Of a stretch of 64,000 bases of DNA, positions 30,001 through 39,333 are shown in pieces. This DNA is from Anthopleura xanthogrammica (lineage: Eukaryota; Cnidaria; Anthozoa; Actiniaria; Actiniidae). Where the stretch lies: NCBI GenBank assembly GCA_964019055.1, contig OZ025206.1, positions 19,379,578 through 19,443,577 on the forward strand, in the 5' to 3' direction. Positions within the stretch are counted from its first letter, which is position 1, and every line of letters begins with the position of its first letter. The position numbers and the translations under genes are program-made. The notes under the pieces were generated by a model that saw nothing but the letters and a program-made list of their open reading frames with translations, did no database searches and had not been told where the DNA came from.

Positions 30001-33000
30001 CATGTGGGTTAGTTTCTATACATGTATATTTCCTGTATTGTTGACCCAAATGCCTGGACTTGTTATTCTGAATAACTGATATCTGCTTTTAACTTCAAAT
30101 GCATGAGGAAGCTGTAAAAATGACGCTTATTATCATACGAAAAACCGTAACAGTATTTATTTTTCTAAACTCATACTTCTTATCATATTCCCTTACAAAA
30201 TACCGTGTACAAACGGTAATGCATGCGAAGAAAATTGAAAGAAAAAAAAACAACAATATAGCAAGAATCCCAGTATTGACCAGATGCTTAAAATGAAAAA
30301 AGCACGCGTACGGTCGCGCCCAAAGTTTTTATGAACGATAAGAATGAGTCCCTTGAATAATACATCACTCCATACGAGCCGTGAAAACTATAATAGCTTT
30401 CCATCATTTATTGATCATCTTAAAAATAAGAATATCACACTTACTTGTGGAAAAGCTCTTTGGTGTCGTCTTCAGGGACGGCATTCATAAGTGCTTCAAA
30501 ATCTGTGACGTCTATTTTGGGTGGTAGAGGACAGTAGCCGTATTTTTCAGCTAAAAGAGTCTGGTTCGTTCAAACAAATATAACGTCAAAAAAAGAAGAA
30601 AAAAAGAAAGAAGGGAAGGAAGGAAGGAAAAAAAAGGAAAAAAAGGAGGAAGGAACCAAGGAGAAGGAAAAGAATGTACTAGTTTAATTTCAGTGTATAC
30701 TTTTTTTTTCCATGGTGATCGCTTTTTTGTCATGTACATGTAAATCACTTTCAAACACTTTCTTTTACTTCATGGTTCCGAATCACACAATTATAGAGAA
30801 CTGACCACTCTGAATCACGTGCACCGTTGCAGTATTAAAATCTTGTCCTACAAACAACTACACAGTTAACATATACAACGTGTAGTCTTTCACTACAAGG
30901 ATTACGAGACAATGTTATTTCATTTTTACAGGACAGTAATCAATTTAATAAATATATAATAAATTTTCCGCGATGAGAGTTTTTTACTGAAATTCTTAGA
31001 TCTTCTAGCTAATTTTTTTTAGCTTGTTTGACATAGCAACGGTAACTAAGGGAAATCGGAACCATGAATTACAACTTCAAAAAAACTTTTCACTTTTGAT
31101 CTCTTACGATAAAGTTAGGTCCTACAGACAGCTTCTGGCAGGCTCTTATTTCGTTGATGCAGAGTTCTGTTGTTTCATGCGTATCTTTGGCGTCATCTCG
31201 AACACCCCAACGCATGTCTACTACCTAAATCAAAGGCGTTACATTTAATCATAGATTACACCCAGTATCCCTACTAGCTTGGAATTAGTTGGTTAGTATA
31301 GCAAAAGGTGCATCTTCTTGATATGGTGACCCCCACCTCCCCCCCCCCCCCTGTACTCAAAATCCTAGATCTGCCACCAATAATTTTTTTTCTCTATCAT
31401 GATCTAAGGCCTAGTAATGAAAGCCCCAGATCAAGCAGGAGTGGGACACCTTTTTCTTCATGCAAAGATTATGAACCACCGAGGAGGGAAGACTTCGATT
31501 GAAAATATAGCAGCCTAGAAATCGAAAGCGTAAGTAGGGGCTGAGCGAGACTTAGGGGATGTTAAAAAAGTTTTTTAGGCTATATAAAGCCAATTTTGAT
31601 ACAAAAATTTTGAAGAGGGATCACCCCCACACCATTCCTATATGGGATCGGTCCCCACAGTCAAAACAGTACTATCATGAACAGTGTACCTGAAACTCGT
31701 ATCCTTTTTCTTGGCAGTATGACTTTAATTTTGGGTATACTCTTTCCATCAATGCATTTCGTTCATGCTCAGTATCTACAAAAAATTAATAAATTAATAA
31801 AACTCATGAAGAAATTAGAGTAAGAAATTCTAAGATCTTGGGGGAAGGGGTGGGGGGGGGGGGGGTGGCTGAAAACGTATTGGCATTCCAGTACTAGCAA
31901 ACACAGAGTTCCACAGTTTAATTCACAGGAATCTCAAACAGTCTACTCTCTTTAAGGGGAAGATGCAGGATTTTTGCCGAACTACCCACCCCCGCCCCCC
32001 TCCCCTTCAAAAAAAGCAAGGGGTTGTCAGTTGGCAAATATAAACAATGTACAATGTAGCCAAAATAACTGCTGCTCACAAATAACTACCCACCCACCCC
32101 CTCCCCTTCAAAAAAAAGCAAGGGGTTGTCAGTTGGCAAATATAAACAATATACAATGTAGCCAAAATAACTGCTGCTCACAAATAACCACCCACCCCTC
32201 CCCCCCCCCCCCCCCCCCCATCCCCTGTAGGAAAAATGGGGAAAGAGACTGACAGGATTAAATGTGCACAATTACCTACCTGTAAAAGTTGAGCTTATGA
32301 ATATTCTAATAAGTTTAGTATTCATTGGACACTTTTGGTCTACTGCACCATGCAAGATATTTGCAATCTGTAAGGAGAGCTCAGATCTGAAATAAATAAT
32401 ATTACCTTATTACATGAATTTTACAATTTTTTTGCATTTTCATACTTTTATAATTAGGAGCAAAAAAGATTGGAGAGCATTTATAAATTATATATAAATA
32501 ATTAATTTTGCTTATATAAATATAAGCAAAATTAATTATTTATATATAAGACCACTAAATTACAAATGAATAATAAACTAAACAGTGGCATAGCAAGGGT
32601 CCCATTTTAGTGCATAGGAAGAGCAACAGATCTAGAGAAAAGCAAGGGAAAAATTCTATGGGAAATTTTAAGGGAGTCACCTATAGGGGAGAGAGTGAAA
32701 AAAAAGTAAATAAAACCTGTTCCTTTGTGAAGAGATGTACCTTCTTGCCTAGAGGCAGCTATGCGGGCTGGTACAGTACCACAGACTGCTAAAACTATCT
32801 CATATGACAATAATGCAATAAACTTACTGATTTTGATCCTTAGCATTTGAAACCTTGCGAATCTTATTTTTTTCCTTCTTTCCCTTTCCATGCACTTTTG
32901 CATTTTGTTTATTGTCATTTTTAGAAGTCCTTGAAGCAACTGGCTTTTTAAGTTTTGTAGTTTTTCTTGCAGAAGACTTAGTAGCTGTTGCCTTGTTTTG

Positions 33001-33774
33001 GAGAACTTTTGTTCCACCTACTGACAGCAGATTATCATCTTTGTCACTAAAAAAAATAATCACATTGCAAGTTTTATTGATCTTCATTCAACTCTTTTAT
33101 AATTGGTGATTTTATTTATTTATGCATTCTTGCATTCATCCATGAAGTAATGCACTGAAAATCAACTATATATAATTTATATCTTATGTATGTCTCCAGA
33201 GCCCCCCTCCCCCTCACTTTTCCCTCTGATTTGCATACTACCCCCCCCCCCCCCCCCCCACTTTAAGATGTGCCCTGACGTCCCTGCTAGGGGGATAGGG
33301 GAGGGGCAGAGTGAACTAGTGAGTAGAGGCAGGGAACCCATCCCCTCCTTCCCACCTTCCCACACCCTCCCATAGCTGCTAACAGGTTAATTAGCTTTAT
33401 ATTATTTATTACATTACTTAAACCCTAAAACCCTCAAATCAAGGGAGAGACCCAATATACTTTATTACTCATCACTTGTCAAGTGATGTACCGAGTCCAG
33501 GAATCAAACCTGAGCTGATTACACCGTTACGCAAACCTTGAAACCATGCAAAAGTTGTTATGACAAATCATCATGAAAATAGAAGTAATAACCTTTTCTT
33601 CTCCCTTTGTTCTTTTTCATCATGTTCTTCTTTCAATCCTTCTCCTTGTGAAGTGGTCGACTCCTTGTCATGATGGCCAATGCCAGCCTTAAATCTGAGT
33701 CCTGCTCTCAAAGCCTGCACTGATACCACACCCTTCTTGCTCTGAGAACTAGGAATACTACTTCCATGCCCCAT
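14444..33774 (-). CDS. NWD1-like NACHT and WD40 repeat protein (1709 aa, 22 exons)
   Basis: Exons, 5' to 3' on the minus strand: 33774-33593, 33046-32828, 32386-32280, 31775-31690, 31224-31108, 30560-30445, 29835-29621, 29088-28825, 28192-27841, 27581-27479, 27278-27066, 26632-26302, 25083-24781, 24323-24110, 23438-23291, 19774-19727, 19191-19023, 18477-18297, 17766-16439, 15712-15587, 15112-14958, 14596-14444. They total 5130 nt and all junctions are GT-AG and in frame. The start has context GCCATGG with an in-frame TAA nine bases upstream. Residues 1-134 are polar and lysine-rich; 135-240 hold a DUF4062-type region (FISSTFTD at 163, RWGVRD at 203); NACHT has Walker A GKSGCGKTS at 523 and Walker B LVILFDSLD ending at 617; WD40 repeats run from about 1040 to the end (for example DGSIKIW, NYISRTLAAAG, VVRVWDL, NIVVWDL, TIILWDV). 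Known NWD1/NWD2 proteins share this order. STAND ATPases of this type act as nucleotide-dependent scaffolds. MGHGSS at the start fits an N-myristoylation motif. Cellular role here is unknown. Confidence 0.88.
14635..14925. repeat. CAA/CAG-rich microsatellite
   Basis: An imperfect AAC/CAG trinucleotide run lies in the last intron of the NACHT-WD40 gene. Leucine/valine-rich and asparagine/threonine-rich ORFs here are artefacts of the repeat. Confidence 0.85.
15340..15435 (-). repeat. tRNA-derived SINE fragment
   Basis: On the minus strand there is a tRNA-like head with a B-box-like GGGTTCGATTCC, read from the plus-strand GGAATCGAACCC, followed by GGACTCAGCATCACTTGTGG. Related copies are at 33480, 42680, 43300, 48300 and 49360. 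Confidence 0.5.
16119..16290. mobile_element. MITE, AACTGGGTCGAGTTGG family, copy 1
   Basis: A nearly palindromic element lies in a WD40-gene intron. Its arms contain CTGGGTCGAGTTGGCATTGC and ACTGTTTTAG on the left, with the reverse complement on the right. The same family is at 51969-52144. Confidence 0.7.
18210..18283. repeat. GGGA/GGAA tandem repeat
   Basis: About 18 copies of GGGA, preceded by a degenerate GGAA-rich tract from about 18060. It lies immediately downstream of the donor of exon 18, ending only about 14 bases from the splice site. Confidence 0.9.
18714..18935. mobile_element. Inverted-repeat element (GGCGGATCCAGG family)
   Basis: The ends GGGGCGGATCCAGGGGGAGG and CTGGATCCGCCACTG are inverted copies. 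The same family is at 26666-26866, with single ends near 46210 and 49845. This is a widespread dispersed repeat type in animal genomes. Confidence 0.6.
20336..21447 (+). CDS. THAP-domain transposon protein, internally deleted (308 aa)
   Basis: Exons 20336-20668, 20748-21304 and 21411-21447 join in frame (927 nt). Residues 1-90 form a THAP zinc finger: CMVPGC, then CYVCSSHF (the C2CH ligands), then the closing SIPTIF motif. Exon 2 starts with a WMKPGSPAHVALEDIV segment and contains NLEVYHSHLLKYLPKRSHFSY, both resembling the C-terminal part of THAP transposases (from memory of the family). The tail ends in a basic KSKRKK. The several-hundred-residue catalytic middle expected between these parts is absent, so this is probably a deletion derivative that could still bind the transposon ends. 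Confidence 0.72.
21920..22624 (-). CDS. P2X7 C-terminal-domain-like protein in transposon (209 aa)
   Basis: Exon 1 is 22624-22416 and exon 2 is 22340-21920; the GT-AG junction keeps frame and creates WCTCNHCQIM. Residues 1-70 are serine and acid rich. The rest resembles the cysteine-rich zinc-binding tail (ballast) of P2X7 receptors: CTCNHC, ECVCCQEV, a CLNRWVLEAAW helix, then RQLVRWCWGVLGKEIRVVLP and SCAV. There is no transmembrane segment and no P2X channel domain. It is convergent with the THAP gene and within the same inverted repeats, so it is cargo or a working part of the transposon. Function in transposition is unknown. Confidence 0.7.
22929..23206. mobile_element. MITE with GTGTTACAC / GTGTAACA ends
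   Basis: The ends GCCCGTGTTACACCTAGT and ACTACGTGTAACAGGGGC are inverted copies; CTTTTTCCATGCAACT and AGTTGCATGG extend the match inside. It abuts the right TTAA of the Kolobok-type element and is also missing from the duplicated copy at 3238-4185. It resembles the elements at 44265-44516 and 58499-58757. Confidence 0.65.
25281..25520. repeat. Tandem repeat of about 70 bp with CAA/CAG content
   Basis: A unit containing GCAGCATGCAGCACTGAAC and CACCAGAAGTTATAACGAC occurs about three times, separated by variable CAA runs. It lies in intron 12 of the NACHT-WD40 gene, next to further CAT/CAG-type simple repeats up to about 25880. Confidence 0.8.
25938..26195. repeat. TGTGGT hexanucleotide array (about 43 copies)
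   Basis: A pure six-base array in an intron of the NACHT-WD40 gene, 107 bases from the donor of exon 12. All frames are open on both strands (CG, WL, V, HN dipeptides), so ORFs here are not genes. Confidence 0.97.
26662..26866. mobile_element. Inverted-repeat element (CAGTGGCGGATCCAGG family), copy 2
   Basis: GCAGTGGCGGATCCAGG at the left and CCCTGAATCCGCCACTG at the right form the ends. It is in intron 11 of the NACHT-WD40 gene. It is the same family as 18714-18935. Confidence 0.65.
27000..27053. repeat. GGCA tetranucleotide array
   Basis: About 13 copies of GGCA (read AGGC), ending about 13 bases from the donor of exon 11 of the NACHT-WD40 gene. Confidence 0.9.
28700..28800 (-). repeat. 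tRNA-derived SINE
   Basis: The minus strand carries a B-box word (GGTTCGATCC) followed by TCAGGATCTTCACGTCTG and a CTTCTTTCTAATCCGTGTAG tail. A second copy of the same body is at about 35340-35400 in intron 1 of TBC1D5. Confidence 0.55.
31981..32215. repeat. 104 bp tandem duplication
   Basis: Unit one starts at 31981 and unit two at 32085; both contain GGGGTTGTCAGTTGGCAAAT, and the two are almost identical. A third, truncated start follows at about 32188 and ends in poly-C. It is in intron 3 of the NACHT-WD40 gene. Confidence 0.85.
32487..32549. repeat. Perfect AT-rich palindrome (29 bp arms)
   Basis: The arms TTATATATAAATAATTAATT (first 20 bases) and the mirror ATTAATTATTTATATATAA are perfect for 29 bases around a five-base spacer. 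It lies in intron 2 of the NACHT-WD40 gene, about 100 bases upstream of exon 3. It would extrude as a hairpin or cruciform; I see no element ends. Confidence 0.85.
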
Positions 33775-34365
33775 GGCTAGTTATTAAAGATTCAAGCTTC
33801 CTCGGTCATGGTTGTCAAGACGACGATATTTTTGTCAAATCTAATAAACATTAAATTATGTACCTTTAAAAAACGTATTTGTAAAAGCAATAAGTTATTG
33901 GACGAAAAATGACAGATTTGCGATGGAAGTTCAAAAAGAAAGTTTCCGAAAATATAAGTTTTAATACAGACTGATCAAATTCTAAGCGGTATCGATGACT
34001 AGTTTCCTACCGAGGCAATTCAAGCGGTCACTAAACGGCTTCTCATACCTCGTCGAAGGCGAAGGACGAAACCCTAAAAAATATAAATTAATGCAGCTTT
34101 GAATAAATACATTTTAAAAGTGTTACCATAATATTCCTCTTTGAAATTCCGTCATGTCGAGCAGTGTCCTGAGTAGTATTAATCGTCCGTGGCGGCTGCT
34201 TCGGACTGGAACAAAATTGTACTAAGGGAGGGGAGGGTAAAGACAGTGTCGGTGCATGAAATGATCCGACTCGACTCGTGACTGCTCGAGATTCGTAATG
34301 GCAGAGCAGACACTAGAAACACTTCCCTTCGATTATTATTAAATATTCCTGCCTAATACTATTGA
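33775..34365. promoter_or_regulatory. Shared upstream region of divergent NACHT-WD40 and TBC1D5 genes
   Basis: Only 591 bases separate the two start codons, which point away from each other, so both promoters and 5' untranslated regions must lie here unless there are distant upstream exons. I see no TATA box that I would trust. Close head-to-head pairs are often co-regulated, but that is only a possibility here. Confidence 0.5.
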
Positions 34366-37300
34366 ATGGAGAGCAAAGAAGCCGTTCAGGACAAGTCCAA
34401 AAGCATATCTACTGAAGATATCCTCAAGTCGTTGGAAACTTTTGGTAATCGATCAAAATCACCAGAAGAAGATCGCTCGAAAGGTGAGAAAACCCTAAAA
34501 TTTGTGGACATGTTTTGGCCAGTTTGATTTGTTATGGTTTGTAAAATTATTAAGATCTCGACTTCTACATAATTTTTGGATTCCATCTCAATTACTCTAC
34601 ATTCATCGATACATTGAGACCGAGTTTTTCAGATCATTCCTGTATTTTAGAATATTTTATCGATCACCAGAGGCGTAAGTAATTCTATGAACAGTTCACG
34701 ATATAGAAACTCAAAATTCAAATTCACGTTTTACTTTCTGTTTCTATTCCCAGAAACAGGCCCAAGCATTTTACTAAGAACTTCAGATACTAAATTTCAA
34801 TCTTAAGGAGCAGTTTATTCGTATATAGGATAAAATTCAGGCTTTTATATTTAGGTAGAATAGAATCCCAAATTTTGTGGAGGCGAGACGTGTAGATGTC
34901 AAACCCCCCGGTCTGGTGACCTCATGTCGTGCAGAGTTTCGCTTAGAAATATTTTTTTAAAGATGTTATAAATAATAATGTAACTAAAACAAAATTTCAT
35001 TTTTTCTTTTTCTTTTACCAAAAAAAAAAATATTATTTTTACTTATGCAGTGCTCCATGCCACTCATGTGGGACTAAGAATGTAGCGCTGGCCTCAGTGG
35101 AAAAATGTGAAAAAATGGAAGGAAAAATGAGACTATGTTTGCGATCATGAGCAGTTTTCATGTATGAGTAATCAAACACATACACATATTTATGTGATCT
35201 TATCTATTGAAGTTTTTGGTTTAAAATTTTGGTAAAACCTTTTGAACGGATTTTTCAGTTTCAAGAACTACTGTACGAATTTGCAACCATGCAATGCCTT
35301 TAAAGCATGTATACATTGAATGAAGAGGTCCATGGCGCCTTGATCCTCAGGATCTCCATGTCTGTTTCGACTTCTTTCTAATCTGTGTAGCTTCAGCTTT
35401 AAATAATCTTAAAACAGAGCACTGATGGAGAGAGGGGGTAAAATGCGCAATTCAGAAATTATATTCATTTTAAAATAATTTTAACATCCAAAATTTTATT
35501 ATACTTAATTATCAAGCTGCATTCTAAAGAATAATACATTTATTCTTAAATGAGGATGGAAACGTGATTCTAAATTGAAGGGATGATTTGGATTTTAATG
35601 ACTATCCCTTTTTTATCCAATCACATTATACCATTTCTACACCTGCATCTTTGCAAACCCTATTTAAAATCGAGGGTCAAGTTAAATCATTTATTGGTCT
35701 TGAATTCTACCAATCAGAATTTATTCTCTGTATTATTCCACTATCAACAATTAATGTTGCTTTTCGTCGTCATGATAAGATTGTTTGCCTTTATCCATTA
35801 TTTTTCCTATCTTTTAGACATTCAAGTGGTCAGGCAGATATATTTTATTTAGTGTATACTTACGTGTGTTTTATATGAAGCATGTTAGTTTGACAGTTGG
35901 CCATGGAAACTAATTTTTCTTCTGACTCATGCTTCAATTGATTTGAATTTTGGACCAGTTTTTTGATTCTATAAATTCTAGCTTCCTCAATATTTATTGG
36001 ATTTTTATAGAATAATTTGATATATAGGCATGCACTTGTTAGATCAATATAATATTATTAAAGTAAATGGATTTAGAGGCTAGAGGGTTCTGGAAGGAAT
36101 CCTTAGCCAACTCATAGTAATAAATTGATTATGCAGTATGTGAAGAGTTAAGTCCCTGTAGACTTCAAATTTTGTTAGCATTCTCCTTCGATCATGATCA
36201 GCCATTACCTGTTTCAGGATATAATTTAATTGCATATATATATTTTTCCTCCACTTATCAGGATCTTGGGGAAAGGGGGACAGGGATCAAGGACGGGCTC
36301 ACATTTGAATAGAAAATTCTAGGAGTAACACTATATTGTAAATAGTGTATGGAAGCCATTAGTCAGGTAGAAAACACTGAAAATCACAGGATTGCTATCT
36401 AAAATAAACAATAAAAATATAGAAAACAAAGGGGATATTTTCAAAAATGAGGAGATGGGAGGAGAGGAGAAATTTCTCCCTTGTTACCCTCACCCAGCCT
36501 TCTCGATCCCCACCCCACTCCCTTTGGGCCTGAAACTCAGGTTAATTTGATATAAGGTATACTAGTTACTGTAGCCCTTCCTAAGAACCAATTTGATGCC
36601 AGGGGAACTAATATCATAATGTATGAGTATCATACATGTATTTTTATTTTATTAAGTGAGAGGAAATAAATTAGATTTAGTTTTGTTTTTAAACTTGTAA
36701 TTAAGCCTTTAATTAACACTTTAGTCAATGGTAGGAATCTGAGGTTTTTATTAAAAACAAGTAATTATTTTAGCTAGCAGCTTCTTCAATTCTGAAATTT
36801 AAAATAGTATTTTTTTTTCAAAGTTGATATATTTTACAGTATATACTTGGTAGAAATATTCCATATATTTAATGAGAATTAAAGTGGAATCCACCGAGAG
36901 CTCTTCCTCCACTGCATTCCAATTGGAATTTAGAAGTTGATTTTTGTTGTATATTTGTTATATATGTCATACATAAAAAAATATGAACTTAAAAGAATTG
37001 TATGAATTAAATCATTTCTATTATTGCACTGCCAATTGAATGAAAATTTTTGAAAGTATGGAGTTGTTTTTATATATTTCTACTGCAGTTTGGATTTCTT
37101 TTAACCAAAAATGTCATCATATTTTATGAATACTGTACATACTGTATATTCAATGTAACTATGTTTTTATACAGCAAGTAAAATTAAAGCCAAGCTGCCA
37201 AATGAAAATGCAATAAAATTTATAACTTGACATATTTCATAATTTCAAATTTTGTTTGACTTAAATTTAGTCCACGTGTAACAATTCCCATTGCAGGAGG

Positions 37301-39301
37301 ACTAAACAATAGAATATTATCTTATACTTCTGAGAATGCATATTCATTGTATTAATTGCCATCTGAATTGAGCTGTTCTTGAATTGATTCTGAATGGGCC
37401 AGGTTTCATTTTCCAATAGGGTGGATCTGTGTGCTATATGCATGTCTGGTTACAACTTAGCTATAAGTCTATATATAGTCAGCAAAATAATTTTTTTTAG
37501 ATTTTGTGTATCTTGGGCTCATTCTCTATTTAACTTCATTTTACTTTTTCTAAAGAACCCATCCCATGCCTAGGGGCGAATACCAATCGTTTCGATACGT
37601 GTCAGTTTCGATACACAGTATTTATAAATATACAGTAATCCTCATTTTTCTGTCAGTGGTTCATGTAGGCTTTGACAGCTCATTGACTGCAAGAAAAAAC
37701 ATTCTTAATTGTTGAACTAAAAAAGGTCAACAATTTAATGTTATTGACTTTGTCTCTAGAAAATTTGCTTTAAAATGTAAAATGTACATTTTCATGGATA
37801 TTGTCATTCAGAATACAGACAGGAATAAATATTTAAGGCAGGATATTGTTTAGTTTCAACCAACAATTCTGATTATAGCTCCAAAAAGATATTTCTGAGC
37901 ACTTACTTTGTCTAGATTAAAAAAAAGTAGGGGGTTGGAATAGATTGGGATAAAAAATGTTTTTTTGCTTTTTTGTATTTCCCCATTAAATAAAAATGGT
38001 ACAAAATGCAAACAAAGAAATGCTTGTCTTATTTCTGTTTACTTGTCTCTTTAAATTTGTTTAAAAATTACAAAATTAATACAATGGACAATGTACTGTA
38101 GTTGCAGGTTCATATATAATTTGTATGACATTTTGCTTTCACATATTAAATCAATATAAAAAGCTGTCCATCAAATAACTACAGTTTTAAATTTTGTTAA
38201 CTTTAATAAATGTATAGGAGCATTACAAAACAGTTTTTTGACTTTTGGTTTAATTTCTAAACTCCAAACGTCAAGGATTTTAAATTTATGAATTTTATTT
38301 TGAAAATAAATTCATTAAAAGTAAATATCCTATAAATAAAAATCGATGACATGTAGGATATTGAATGATGTACATCCCCTAATTAATTTCCAAATACAAT
38401 TAACAAGACACAGAAATAAATGGTTTGATTACAGACCATTTGATCGAACCATTAGGGAGTAGTTTACACATTAGGGCCATTTCCTTTTCGTTTTATCCAC
38501 ATTAATTGTAGCAAGTACATTTTTACAATTAAAGCATACTACTGTAAGAACCCAATGTATGCATACATGTAACACTTTGACAGAACTATGCACAATATTG
38601 CTTGATGGTTTGATTTATAAATAGTAAAAGAAAAGAAAATGATAATAAATAAATAGTAAAACTAACGATTTATTCACCCAATCACCAACCAGTCCAAAAA
38701 GCCTACATTCATCCATCCATCCGTCCGTCTGTCCGTCCATTAGTCCGTCCATCCATCCATTCATCCATCCACCCAGCCATCAATCCATCCGTCCCTCCCT
38801 ATATCCATCCATCCATCCATCCATCCATCCATCAATCCATCCACCCACCCATCCATCCATCCATCCATCCATTCATACATGAATTTTTTTTATCATTCCC
38901 AAATTCATTTTTGTCAAATCATTTTTAATTAAAGTATATTAATCTACTCTTCATTTTAGCTTCCAACAGGGATAGTGGAGTATCAGAGAGCTGTTCATCA
39001 TATTTCTCAGACCCTTTATCAGCTACAAGTGATGCACAATCAGTGCTCAGTGAAAACGAGAGGCTTTCATTTGCCAGTGACACATTTTCCATAGTTAGCG
39101 ACCCACTAGGTGTCTACGGCTCAAGTGACGAAGGAGATAATGACATTCATTACTTCACTACAGAGCCCTGGGATGAAAGGCAAAGTTTAGAGTAAGACTT
39201 GAGTAACAACAAATGACATGATTTGTAACAGACACTCTCATGATCCTACATTTGATTTCTTTCATTTCACTTATTAATTTTGAATGTTCTATAATGCATT
39301 C

Positions 39302-39333
<32 letters not shown>

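Noticed and set aside
35588..35878. 96-residue ORF in TBC1D5 intron 1
   Set aside because: No recognisable domain, no splice or codon support, and AT-rich sequence; likely chance.
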